A model generated the notes under the pieces. That model saw only the letters and a program-made list of their open reading frames with translations, was not told where the DNA came from and did not search any database. 64,000 nt of DNA from Solwaraspora sp. WMMA2065 (GTDB lineage: Bacteria > Actinomycetota > Actinomycetes > Mycobacteriales > Micromonosporaceae). Location: contig NZ_CP128361.1 in assembly GCF_030345075.1 (NCBI RefSeq), positions 5,208,001-5,272,000 on the forward strand, written 5' to 3'. Position 1 is the first letter of the stretch; every line of letters begins with the position of its first letter. Below are positions 1 through 8,028 of the stretch, piece by piece. The position numbers were made by a program, and so were the translations under genes.

Positions 1-1175
1 TCCGGGTCGACGTAGCGGTGCTCGAACAGGCCGAGCCGCAGCTTGTCGTGCAGGACGCGACGGGCCGACTCGTCGATCCGGTCCTCGGTGACCTGGCCGC
101 TGCGGACCAGGTCGACCACCAGGTCCGGGCGGGCCTCGCCGCCGAACTGGTCCACCCCGGCGTGCAGCGCGGCACGCAGCCGCTGCGCCGGTTCGAGGTG
201 TTCGACGCCCCAGGCCCGGGCCGGCCGGTCCTCGCCCCGGAAGCAGGCGTCGGTCAGCACCCCCCAGTCGGCGCAGATCACCCCGGTGAAACCCAACTGC
301 TGGCGGAGCAGCCCGGTCACCACCTCGTGGTTGAAGGCGAACGCCACCGGCGGCAGCTCGGTGCCGACCGGCAGCCCGTAGCCGAGCATCACCTGCGCGG
401 CGCCGGCCCGGACGGCCGCCACGAACGGCGCCAGGTGGGCGGCGAGGCGGCCACCCGGGTAGGCCTGCTCGGCGCCGTACCGGAAATGGGGGTCCTCGCC
501 GGTGCGCACCGGGCCGCCGCCGGGGAAGTGCTTGACCAGCGCGGCGACGCTGTCCGGTCCGAACGTCGGACCCTGCAACCCGGACAGGTACGCCACCGTC
601 AGCCGGCTGACCAGCTCCGGGTCCTCGCCGAAGGTGCCCAGCACCCGTGGCCAGCGCGGGTCCGTGGCGACGTCCGCCTGCGGGTGCAGCGCGGCCCGGA
701 TGCCGACCGCCAGGTACTCCCGCCGTACGGTGTCGGCGTGCCTTCGCACCAGCTCCGGGTCGCCGGTGGCGGCCAGCCCCAGCGGTTCCGGCCAGGTGGA
801 GAAGGCTCCGGCCAGCGCCGCCGTGTTGGGGTTGGCGGACCGGGCGTGCCGGGGATCGGTGGAGACCGTCACCGGTACGCCGAGCCGGGTCGACGCGGCC
901 AGGTCCTGCAGCTGGTTGTGCCAGCGGGCAAGGTCGGCCGGTGCCGCAGTGCCGACCAGGTTGACGTGGCTGATCCGGTGGTGCAGCACGAGGTCCTCGG
1001 CGGCGAGCAGGCCGGCGTCCGGGTCGGCCGGCGCGAGGGTGCCGCCCGGACCGATGCCGATCATCGGGTGGAACAGCAGGCCGGCTTTTTCCGCCAGGGT
1101 CATCCGGCCCAACAGGTCGTCCGCCTGCTGCTGCGATGGCCGTGATCGGGTGACGGTCGGCTGCTGGGTGGTCAC
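1..1175 (-). CDS. Glycoside hydrolase family 3 (beta-glucosidase / beta-N-acetylhexosaminidase type), 3' end outside window
   Basis: Reading the minus strand from a GTG at 1175 gives an open frame of about 391 residues that runs off the left edge. It has GH3 hallmarks: an early segment ending in LFHPMIG, an STDPRHARS segment, a KHFPGGG motif typical of the GH3 alpha/beta barrel, and GVICADWG, where the Asp corresponds to the usual catalytic nucleophile. The family hydrolyses beta-linked glucosides or N-acetylhexosaminides. No signal peptide is visible, so a cytoplasmic enzyme is likely. The next gene is divergent, about 90 bp away. The family call is firm. Substrate is unknown, and the C-terminal domain cannot be seen. 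Confidence 0.85.
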   Translation of the reverse strand, partial: MTTQQPTVTRSRPSQQQADDLLGRMTLAEKAGLLFHPMIGIGPGGTLAPADPDAGLLAAEDLVLHHRISHVNLVGTAAPADLARWHNQLQDLAASTRLGVPVTVSTDPRHARSANPNTAALAGAFSTWPEPLGLAATGDPELVRRHADTVRREYLAVGIRAALHPQADVATDPRWPRVLGTFGEDPELVSRLTVAYLSGLQGPTFGPDSVAALVKHFPGGGPVRTGEDPHFRYGAEQAYPGGRLAAHLAPFVAAVRAGAAQVMLGYGLPVGTELPPVAFAFNHEVVTGLLRQQLGFTGVICADWGVLTDACFRGEDRPARAWGVEHLEPAQRLRAALHAGVDQFGGEARPDLVVDLVRSGQVTEDRIDESARRVLHDKLRLGLFEHRYVDP

Positions 1176-1268
1176 CGGCCGACGGTAACGGGGTGCGCGC
1201 CGTCTGGTAGGCGGTTCGGCCCGGTATCCGGGGTGGTTTATCGGGCCGGCCGGCGGGAAAGGTGCGGG

Positions 1269-2576
1269 ATGCCGCGACGACGGGTGCTCGTATTCAGCAT
1301 CCCCAACGAGGGACACCTCAACATTCTCAAACGGCTGATCCGCCGGCACCGGGCCGAGGACAGCTTCCGCCTGGTGCTCGTCGACCGGCAGACCACCGTG
1401 CCCCGGCTGGGTGACCTGGCCGGGTCGACCGTCGCTCTGCCGGGTTGCCGCGAGTTCCGCAACACCCCGGCGGACCGGGTGTTCGACCGGGCGTACCGGT
1501 TGTTCGGCGAATGCCTGGCGGTGGCCCGCGCCTACCGTCCCGACCTGGTGCTGTACGACTTCTGCGCGATCGAGGGCGCACTGGTCGCCCGTTGGCTGGG
1601 CGTGCCGGCGTGGTGCTCGGTGCCGGGACTGGTCGGGCCGATGACGGACGCCGGATACCTCCGGCACTGTCTGACGGCACCGCCGAACACGGCGGCACTG
1701 GACGCTCTGGACCGGCGGTACGGCGTCACGCTCGACCCGGCCACGGTGGAACTCGTCTCGAACTGTCTGCATCTGCCGGCCGAGCAGAACATCCTCTGGT
1801 CGTACCGTGCGGTCACGCCGCCCGACTTCCGGGACAACCGCGCGGCGGTCGGCTACCGCTTCGCCGGCTACCTCTCCGACGGCTGGCCGTCCCGGAACCG
1901 GCCGGACAGCCAGGACGGCCGGGGCACAGGCCGGCAGCGCCGGGGCACCGGACCGGCCCGGTCGGTCGTCTACCTGTCCTTCGGCACCGAGGTGCTGGAC
2001 AACCTCTGGTACGCCGAGCCGGAACTGGTCGGCGCGCTGCGTCGGTGCGTCGCGGGTCTGGCCCGGCACTGGTCCTCGCCGGAGGTGACGGTGGTGTTCC
2101 CGACCCGGGGCCGCCGTATTCTGGACCGCTACCCGGCGAACTGGGTGATCCGGCACGCCGTCGACCAGCAGCGGGTGCTCAGCCGGGCCGACGTGTTCGT
2201 CACCCACGGGGGCAGCAACAGCTTCCACGAGGCGATCCTCACCAGGGTGCCGATGGTCGTCGTGCCGTTCTTCGGCGATCAGCCGCTGGTCGCCCGGCAG
2301 GCGGCCCGGCTCGGCATCGGGATCAGCCTCGACGCGGGTGCCTGCACCGGGCGGGACGCCGCGTACCGGTTGTTGGATGTCGGCTGCGCCGACCGAATCG
2401 CCGCTGCGGTGTGGCGGATTCTCGACGATCGACGGTACCGGGCGAACCTCGCCGGCCTGAACCTGACGGCGGTGGCCGCACTGGCACCGACGGACGCCAG
2501 ACGCCCGGTCACCCGACGGGTGGGCCCGGGGGTTGCGACGCCTCCCCGGTCCGGGACAGCGTCCACGCCGCGTTGA
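1269..2576 (+). CDS. UDP/NDP-glycosyltransferase, MGT/GT1-like
   Basis: A protein of about 435 residues from ATG 1269, chosen because MPRRRVLVFSIPNEGHLN is the usual GT-B N-terminus. It has the N-terminal acceptor domain and a C-terminal donor domain with YLSFGTEV and the VTHGGSNSFHEAI signature that binds the nucleotide sugar. It resembles macrolide-type glycosyltransferases that move a sugar from NDP-sugar to a small molecule. Its last 68 bases overlap the 3' end of the convergent GH15 gene, and its tail beyond about residue 415 is low-complexity, so the annotated end may be ragged. It sits 20 kb from the thiopeptide locus, so a link to that pathway is unsupported. Confidence 0.8.
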   Translation: MPRRRVLVFSIPNEGHLNILKRLIRRHRAEDSFRLVLVDRQTTVPRLGDLAGSTVALPGCREFRNTPADRVFDRAYRLFGECLAVARAYRPDLVLYDFCAIEGALVARWLGVPAWCSVPGLVGPMTDAGYLRHCLTAPPNTAALDALDRRYGVTLDPATVELVSNCLHLPAEQNILWSYRAVTPPDFRDNRAAVGYRFAGYLSDGWPSRNRPDSQDGRGTGRQRRGTGPARSVVYLSFGTEVLDNLWYAEPELVGALRRCVAGLARHWSSPEVTVVFPTRGRRILDRYPANWVIRHAVDQQRVLSRADVFVTHGGSNSFHEAILTRVPMVVVPFFGDQPLVARQAARLGIGISLDAGACTGRDAAYRLLDVGCADRIAAAVWRILDDRRYRANLAGLNLTAVAALAPTDARRPVTRRVGPGVATPPRSGTASTPR

Positions 2577-4329
2577 TCAGGCCGATGTGTGACAGCCCCT
2601 GCGGAAAGTTGCCGATCAGGGTGCCGTCGCGGCGGTCCACCTCCTCGGCGAGCAGACCGAGATCGTTCGCGCATCCGGTGGCCGCGTCGAAGACCTGGCG
2701 GGCCCGGTCGCGCCGGCCGGCCAACGCGAGGGCCTCGGCCAGCCAGTAGGAGCAGATCAGGAAGGCTCCTTCGTCCTCTCCGCCGGTCCACCGCTGGACC
2801 AGGCCGTCGTGGGTCAGGTCCGCCTCGATGGCGTCGATCGTGGCGACCACCCTGTGGTCGGTGCCAGGCAGGAACCCCATGATCGGCATGATCAGGACCC
2901 CGGCGTCGAGATGGTCGGAGCCGAACGCGCCGGTGAACGCCTGGCGCCGGTCGCTCCAACCTTCGTCGAGGATCGCCGTGCGGATCTGTTCCCGGGTCCG
3001 GTGCCAACGGTCGACGTCGCGCTCGGCGTGCAGCGTCGGTGCCAGCCCGATGGCCCGGTCCAGCGCAACCCAGCACATCAGCTTCGAGGTGAGGTAGTGG
3101 CGTTCGCCCTCCCGACCCTCCCAGATCCCGGAGTCCGGCTGGGACCAGGTGCGGCAGGCCCGGTCGGCAAGGCCCCGGAGCAGATGTACGGTGCCCGTCG
3201 CCAGGTCGCCGAGCCGGTCGCGCAGGATCCAGGCACCGTGCATCACCTCGCCGAGTACGTCGAGCTGCCGCTGTCGCCAGGCGTCGTTGCCGACCCGTAC
3301 CGGCGTCGAACCCCGGTAGCCGCGCAGGTGCTCCAGATCGTGCTCGGTCAGATCCCGCTCGCCGCCGACCCCGAACATGATCGGCACCGGCTGGTCGGTG
3401 GGCAGCTCACCGACCGAGTCGGCGATCCAGTCGAAGAACCGGTGCGCTTCGTCGGGGCAGGCGGCCACCCACAGCGCCTGCATGGTGAACGCCCCGTCGC
3501 GCAGCCAGGCGTACCGGTAGTCCCAGTTCGCGCCGCCGCCGACCTCCTCGGGCAGCGAGCTGGTCGGCGCGGCCACCACCGCACCGGTCGGCTGGTAGGT
3601 CAGCGCCTGTAGCACCAGCGCGCTGCGCCGTACCTGTTCCTGGTAGAGCCCCTGGTAGCTGTGGTGCTCGTCGGCCCAGGACCGCCAGCCGGCGACGGTG
3701 TCGTCCACGGTGTACCGCTGGTCGTCGGCCGGCGGCGCGGTGTCGTCGGCGCGCAGGTGCCGCAGCGCGAACCGTACGGTCTGTCCGGCGGTGAGGGTGA
3801 GCCGGCCGGTGATCCGGTCCACCCCGACGGACAGTTCGGCCGGCAGCGGGTCGCCGGTCAGGATCAGCCGGTCACTGCCGCCGACCAGCTCGATCCGCCC
3901 GTCGTCGCCGGTCACCACCGGAACGACCCGGCCGTACTCGGGCCGCACCACCAGGTCGACGTCGACCTGCACGGTGCCGGTCAGGACCTCGACCCGGCGC
4001 AGCAGTACGTGCGGCGAGGCGTCGCCGATGCGGTGACCGCGTTCGCCGGGGCCGAGCGCGAGCGCGTCGGTGAGCCGCAGCTCGCCGTCGGCGGTCCGGA
4101 AGTCGGTCTGCAGCACCATGGTGTCCGCCAGGTAGCGGCGGGCGGTGCGGTGCCCGTCGACCGGGGAGATGGACCAGTGTCCGGCGTCGGGGTCGAGCAG
4201 CCGGGCGAAGACGCTCGGCGCGTCGAACCGGGCCGGGCACCACCAGTCGACGGAGCCGTCCGCGGACAGTAACGCCGCTCCCTGGCAGTCACTCAGGAGC
4301 CCGTAGCTGGCAATGTCGGGCATCGTCAC
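2509..4329 (-). CDS. Glycoside hydrolase family 15 protein (glucoamylase/trehalase-like)
   Basis: A 606-residue protein. The N-terminus MPDIASYGLLSDCQGAALL and the DGSVDWWCPARFDAPSVFARLLD segment are characteristic of actinobacterial GH15 trehalase/glucoan hydrolases, followed by a beta-sandwich domain and an (alpha/alpha)6 barrel (NWDYRYAWLRDGAFTMQAL, WEGREGERHYLTSKLMCWVALDRA). The family cleaves alpha-glucosidic bonds of trehalose or maltooligosaccharides in the cytoplasm. The start could also be the second ATG, two codons downstream (4323). It is convergent with the glycosyltransferase on its 3' side. The length is normal for the family. Confidence 0.9.
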   Translation of the reverse strand: MTMPDIASYGLLSDCQGAALLSADGSVDWWCPARFDAPSVFARLLDPDAGHWSISPVDGHRTARRYLADTMVLQTDFRTADGELRLTDALALGPGERGHRIGDASPHVLLRRVEVLTGTVQVDVDLVVRPEYGRVVPVVTGDDGRIELVGGSDRLILTGDPLPAELSVGVDRITGRLTLTAGQTVRFALRHLRADDTAPPADDQRYTVDDTVAGWRSWADEHHSYQGLYQEQVRRSALVLQALTYQPTGAVVAAPTSSLPEEVGGGANWDYRYAWLRDGAFTMQALWVAACPDEAHRFFDWIADSVGELPTDQPVPIMFGVGGERDLTEHDLEHLRGYRGSTPVRVGNDAWRQRQLDVLGEVMHGAWILRDRLGDLATGTVHLLRGLADRACRTWSQPDSGIWEGREGERHYLTSKLMCWVALDRAIGLAPTLHAERDVDRWHRTREQIRTAILDEGWSDRRQAFTGAFGSDHLDAGVLIMPIMGFLPGTDHRVVATIDAIEADLTHDGLVQRWTGGEDEGAFLICSYWLAEALALAGRRDRARQVFDAATGCANDLGLLAEEVDRRDGTLIGNFPQGLSHIGLINAAWTLSRTGEASQPPGPPVG

Positions 4330-4388
4330 CGGGTACCCGCCCGCCGGAGGCTCATGCCGGCCGTTCGGGTCGGATATCCGGTGACGGG

Positions 4389-5510
4389 TCAGTCGGTCGG
4401 TTCGGCGCCGAGTCGACCGACCCGGCCGGAGCGCAGGAACACCAGGTAGTAGGTGACGGTGCCGGCCGCCGCGCGGTCGTCGGCGGGTAGGGCCACCCGC
4501 TCGTAGCTGAGTAGCCGGCCGGTGGCGGTGTCGATCACGGCGGTGTCCCGCACCGGGCGGCCGTCCATGTCACCGGTCGCGCTGACCGCGACGCCGGACC
4601 GGCCGGCCCGGTCCAGCACCGGACCGTGGGTGACCAGCTCCGCGTCGGCGAGGACGGCCAGGGCGGCGGCCCGCTGGTCCGGGGACAGGTCGTGAAACCG
4701 GTAGAGGCCGACGACTGCCCGCAGCGCGGCCTGCGGGCCTTCGTGCATCGGCTGTTCCTCGGCGAGCTGGCCGGCCAGCACCGTCCGGTCGGCGGCGGGA
4801 TCGGGTACGGCGACACCGAGCGCGCCGGGCGGGTACTCGACCACTTCGGCGGGCCGGTCCGGGTTCGCCGGGTCGATCCGGGTCTCCTGCCCGGACCGGT
4901 CGGCGGCCCACCACAGTCGCCGGTCGTACGCTCCGCCGTCCTGCCCGGTGGCGGGATCGTCGCGCCACCAGGCCCGCAGGTGGACGTAGGTGTAGCGGTC
5001 GGCGGTGGCCGGCTGGTCCGGCACCGGTTGATCCAGTGCTGGTTGGTCGACTGCTGGTTGGTCGAGTGAGTGGACGTGCCGGGCGATCGCCGCCAACTGG
5101 TGGCGGGCCGGGGCGGTGCCCGCGCCTGCGGTCAGCGGCAGGGGCTGTTGCGGGTCGGCGAGGACCGGGTCGGTGGCGTCCGGTCCGGCCGGCCCGGGCT
5201 CGCTGTGCGAGCGGACCACTTCGACCCCGACGATTGGCAGCACGACCAGAACGACCGCAGGGACCGCGACCCGCCACAGCCTGGGCCGCCACCGCCTGGA
5301 CCGCCACAGCTGCGGCCACCACCGCCTGGACCGCCACCGCCAGCGGGTCGATTCCTGCGACGACTGGCGCTGGTGCGCAACGGCTATCAGGTCCGTGACG
5401 TCGATCTCGGGTGGCGGCGGAATCCGTCCCTGCCTGGGCAGCAGGGCCCGGACAGCCAGCTGCACCAGCTCGTCGCGGCGGAACTCGTCCTCGACCGGCT
5501 CCTGATCCAT
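4389..5510 (-). CDS. CU044_5270-family membrane-anchored protein, probable sigma-factor partner
   Basis: A 373-residue protein that starts 3 nt after the stop of an ECF sigma gene, so the two form an operon. Residues about 75-100 carry repeated Trp/Arg blocks (WRSRRWWPQLWRSRRW), followed by one transmembrane helix (VAVPAVVLVVLPIVGVEVV) and a large, presumably extracytoplasmic domain. That layout is typical of the CU044_5270 family that accompanies ECF sigma factors, so it probably acts as a sigma-associated or anti-sigma-like protein. A short DQPA/DQPV repeat lies just after the helix linker. The role is inferred from gene context; no biochemical function is established for the family. Confidence 0.7.
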   Translation of the reverse strand: MDQEPVEDEFRRDELVQLAVRALLPRQGRIPPPPEIDVTDLIAVAHQRQSSQESTRWRWRSRRWWPQLWRSRRWRPRLWRVAVPAVVLVVLPIVGVEVVRSHSEPGPAGPDATDPVLADPQQPLPLTAGAGTAPARHQLAAIARHVHSLDQPAVDQPALDQPVPDQPATADRYTYVHLRAWWRDDPATGQDGGAYDRRLWWAADRSGQETRIDPANPDRPAEVVEYPPGALGVAVPDPAADRTVLAGQLAEEQPMHEGPQAALRAVVGLYRFHDLSPDQRAAALAVLADAELVTHGPVLDRAGRSGVAVSATGDMDGRPVRDTAVIDTATGRLLSYERVALPADDRAAAGTVTYYLVFLRSGRVGRLGAEPTD

Positions 5511-5512
5511 GG

Positions 5513-6181
5513 TCAGTCCTTCCCATGTCTGGCCGGGATGCGCCGGGTACGCCGGCCCTGCACCTTGTCCCGTAGCTTGTGCAACGCGCGGCGGGTCCGG
5601 TGTAGCGACCGCCGTACCGCTGCCGGGGTCATCCGCAACATGGCGGCGATGTCGGCCGTGCTGACGCCGTAGCTGGTCAGCAGCAGGCACTCCCGGTCCT
5701 TGACGCTGAGCCGTCGGCCGAACCGGGCCACGTCCTGACGCAGGACGCTGGCGCCGGGTTCGCCGTCGTTGCTGACCACCAGGGTCAGTGCGGTGGTACG
5801 CCGGGCCTGCTGGCTGCGAGGGTCCTTGTCGAGACGTTCCTCGGCCAGTCGTCGGGCCAGCCGGTAGAGCCACGCCCGCGGATGCCGGATCCGGTGACCG
5901 TCCCGACGGTGCAGCCAGGCCCGGACGAATGTCTCCTGCAGAAGTGCTTCGGCGACTCTGGTGTCATCGAGGCGCTGAAACAGTACCGTCCACAGCAGCG
6001 CATGATGCTGACTCACCTGTTCCCCGAGCCATGCATCGAGTTCTGCCGCATCCTCTGCATCCACAATGCTCCTCGGTGCTCGTTCCGGTGGCGCAGTGGC
6101 AATAGGGGGTGCCGGTGCCGGCATCCGCCCTATAAGAGGCGTCAGCGTGCCAGATCGTGCCCGAAGATTTTTGTCGATCAT
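5513..6181 (-). CDS. RNA polymerase sigma factor, ECF type
   Basis: A 222-residue protein. An Arg/Pro-rich N-terminus is followed by a sigma region 2 (VLFQRLDDTRVAEALLQETFVRAWLHR then HPRAWLYRLARRLAEERL) and a region 4 helix-turn-helix (LSVKDRECLLLTSYGVSTADIAAMLRMTPAAVRRSLHRTRRALHKL). This is the ECF sigma-70 layout, which redirects RNA polymerase to a small regulon. It is the first gene of a two-gene operon with the membrane-anchored partner. The first ATG at 6181 is used; a later in-frame ATG near residue 20 could also serve because the first 40 residues lie outside the sigma domains. Confidence 0.88.
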   Translation of the reverse strand: MIDKNLRARSGTLTPLIGRMPAPAPPIATAPPERAPRSIVDAEDAAELDAWLGEQVSQHHALLWTVLFQRLDDTRVAEALLQETFVRAWLHRRDGHRIRHPRAWLYRLARRLAEERLDKDPRSQQARRTTALTLVVSNDGEPGASVLRQDVARFGRRLSVKDRECLLLTSYGVSTADIAAMLRMTPAAVRRSLHRTRRALHKLRDKVQGRRTRRIPARHGKD

Positions 6182-6448
6182 GGTCGATTATTCCAGGATG
6201 TGGAACATGAGAAAGCCGCGCTTTGCGTGGTGGTGGTTGCTGGCCGAAAGTTGCAGCTCACTCTGGGCCCAAAAATGTGATTGCTGTTCGTTTATTCACT
6301 GACGCGGATATGGCGATCTCGTTGGTTGATTGGCTATCGTCGGCGGTGTCGTGTCGCAAAGTTTCTGACTGAGTACTGCGGGTGACACCGGCACTGCCGG
6401 TACACCCAACCCACTACTGGACGCCACCTGGAGCAACTGGAGCCCGCC

Positions 6449-6994
6449 ATGACGCCACCCACCCGGATCCGTCGCCGGACCCCGCGCCTGAGTCGGCGGT
6501 TGGCGCCCGCCGTACTGGCCGTCGCCGCACTGGCCACCGGCCTGCAGCCCGGCGTCGCCGCGGCCGGCCCCACCGCCGTCCAGTCCCGGGTGGACGCCTA
6601 TCTTGCTACCCACCCCGGCGGCAGCCAGATCAGCCAGACCGACATCGCCTACTCCGGCGGGGTGTTCATCGTCAGCGTTGCCCGCCCCGCCGGAATCGCG
6701 CCGCTCGCCGGGCCGGACTGCCCGGGTGGCTGGTTCTGCTTCTACGACGGCACCAACTACACCTATCCACGGGGCCGGCTCAGTGACTGCGGATGGCAGG
6801 ACCTCGGCCACTGGGGGTGGCGCAACCGGACCGAGTCCGTGCACTACAACCTCAACTACGGCAGCACCACGTTCCTCGACGAGACCGGCCCGACCGACAC
6901 TAAACTCTTCGTGGTCGACACGGCCCGCCGGACCATGCCCGACGTCTCACCGCACCGCAACCGGGCCGACTACGTCTACCGCGCGTGCAGCTGA
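6449..6994 (+). CDS. Secreted peptidase inhibitor family I36-like protein
   Basis: A 181-residue protein with an Arg-rich N-region, hydrophobic core and AAA-type cleavage site (residues about 1-40), hence secreted. The mature part has a propeptide-like segment followed by CPGGWFCFYDGTNY...LSDCGWQDLGHWGWRNRTESVHYN, the Cys/Trp-rich crystallin-like fold of the I36 (SMPI-type) metalloprotease inhibitors. It ends near RADYVYRAC. The next gene, about 200 bp downstream on the same strand, is a secreted trypsin-like protease, suggesting a shared extracellular function. The target protease is unknown. Confidence 0.75.
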   Translation: MTPPTRIRRRTPRLSRRLAPAVLAVAALATGLQPGVAAAGPTAVQSRVDAYLATHPGGSQISQTDIAYSGGVFIVSVARPAGIAPLAGPDCPGGWFCFYDGTNYTYPRGRLSDCGWQDLGHWGWRNRTESVHYNLNYGSTTFLDETGPTDTKLFVVDTARRTMPDVSPHRNRADYVYRACS

Positions 6995-7191
6995 TGCTCC
7001 GTGCGGTGACGGGCTGCCGGTGAGCCGGTACCGCCACCCGGGCCGGGCGGGTAGATGTAGGGAAATGTCCATGTCCGATGGCCAGCGGGCCGACCTAGCG
7101 TCGAGACGTCCAACGTCCGCTGCCCGCCGGCACCGGTACCGCCCAGCCTTCGACCCGGTCGTCCGGTGCGGCCATCCGACAAGGAACCGCT

Positions 7192-7971
7192 GTGTCCCGT
7201 ACCCTCGCCTCCCGCCTGGCCACGGCGGCGCTCACGCTGGCCGTGACGGCCGGCCTCGGCCTGGCCGCCGCCGGGCCGGCCGGCGCCGTCGCCAACGGCA
7301 AGGTCGTCCCCGACGGCAGGTACCAGTTCTCGGTGAAGCTGACGATGACCGGGATCCCGACGGCCGACGGCGGCCGCCGCAACAGCGCCTGCTCCGGAGC
7401 CCTCATCGATCCGCAGTGGGTGGTCACCGCCGGGCACTGCTTCCGGACCTTCGACGGCGTACGGGTCGACCGCCCGGTCGCCGACCTGACCACCGCGACG
7501 GTCGGCCGGGCGGACCTCACCGGCGACGGCGGCCAGGTCGCCACCGTGATCGCGGTACGCCAGTCGCCCACCAACGACCTGGCGCTGGCAAAGCTGGACC
7601 AGCCGGTACGCGGCATAAAGCCGATCGCCCTGGCCCACCGGCCGCCGCGGGTCGGTGCTCTCGTCCGGCTAACCGGATACGGCGCCGACACGTCGGTCGA
7701 CCCGGTGCCGTCGACCGTGCTGCGAACCGGGCTGTTCGCCGTCACCGAGGTCGCCGACTCGACCATCGGCGTGACCGGTCGGTACCCGCACCCGGACACC
7801 AGCGCCTGCGCGTACGACTCCGGTGCCCCGTACTTCGTCGAGCGGGGTCGCCGCGGTCCGGCGCTGGTGTCGGTGGAGAGCTTCGGCCCGGACTGCCCGC
7901 ACTCCGACGTCGAGACGACGTCGCGGGTCGACAACATCACCGACTGGATCCGCCAGGCGATCCGGGGCTGA
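7192..7971 (+). CDS. Secreted trypsin-like serine protease (S1 family)
   Basis: A 259-residue protein starting at GTG 7192 with a Sec signal peptide (TLASRLATAALTLAVTAGLGLAAAGPAGAVA). The catalytic triad is recognisable: His in VVTAGHC, Asp in NDLALAKL, and Ser in YDSGAPYF. The last site deviates from the canonical GDSGGP, with Tyr before Asp and Ala in place of the second Gly. The Cys pairs around the His and Ser fit an S1A fold. It probably acts outside the cell on proteins. It lies just downstream of the I36-like inhibitor and ends at a strong bidirectional terminator. Activity is likely but the altered Ser motif is worth noting. Confidence 0.85.
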   Translation: MSRTLASRLATAALTLAVTAGLGLAAAGPAGAVANGKVVPDGRYQFSVKLTMTGIPTADGGRRNSACSGALIDPQWVVTAGHCFRTFDGVRVDRPVADLTTATVGRADLTGDGGQVATVIAVRQSPTNDLALAKLDQPVRGIKPIALAHRPPRVGALVRLTGYGADTSVDPVPSTVLRTGLFAVTEVADSTIGVTGRYPHPDTSACAYDSGAPYFVERGRRGPALVSVESFGPDCPHSDVETTSRVDNITDWIRQAIRG

Positions 7972-7976
7972 TCCCC

Positions 7977-8020
7977 GTCCCGGTGGTCGACCACCCGCCC
8001 CGGTGGTAGACCACCGGGAC
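7977..8020. terminator. Bidirectional rho-independent-type terminator between convergent genes
   Basis: A perfect 11-bp inverted repeat, GTCCCGGTGGT (7977-7987) and ACCACCGGGAC (8010-8020), encloses a shorter nested copy of the same palindrome. It fills the 57-bp gap between the protease (+) and the phosphatase gene (-), so it would terminate both. No U tract is present, as usual in high-GC actinobacteria. Confidence 0.7.
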
Positions 8021-8028
8021 GGCACCGG

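Noticed and set aside
18-1145. Long plus-strand frame of about 375 residues
   Set aside because: It is antisense to a clear GH3 glycosidase and has no domain of its own.
1269-2576. Glycosyltransferase as part of the thiopeptide pathway
   Set aside because: It is separated by 20 kb of unrelated housekeeping genes and a closer glycosyltransferase exists in the cluster.
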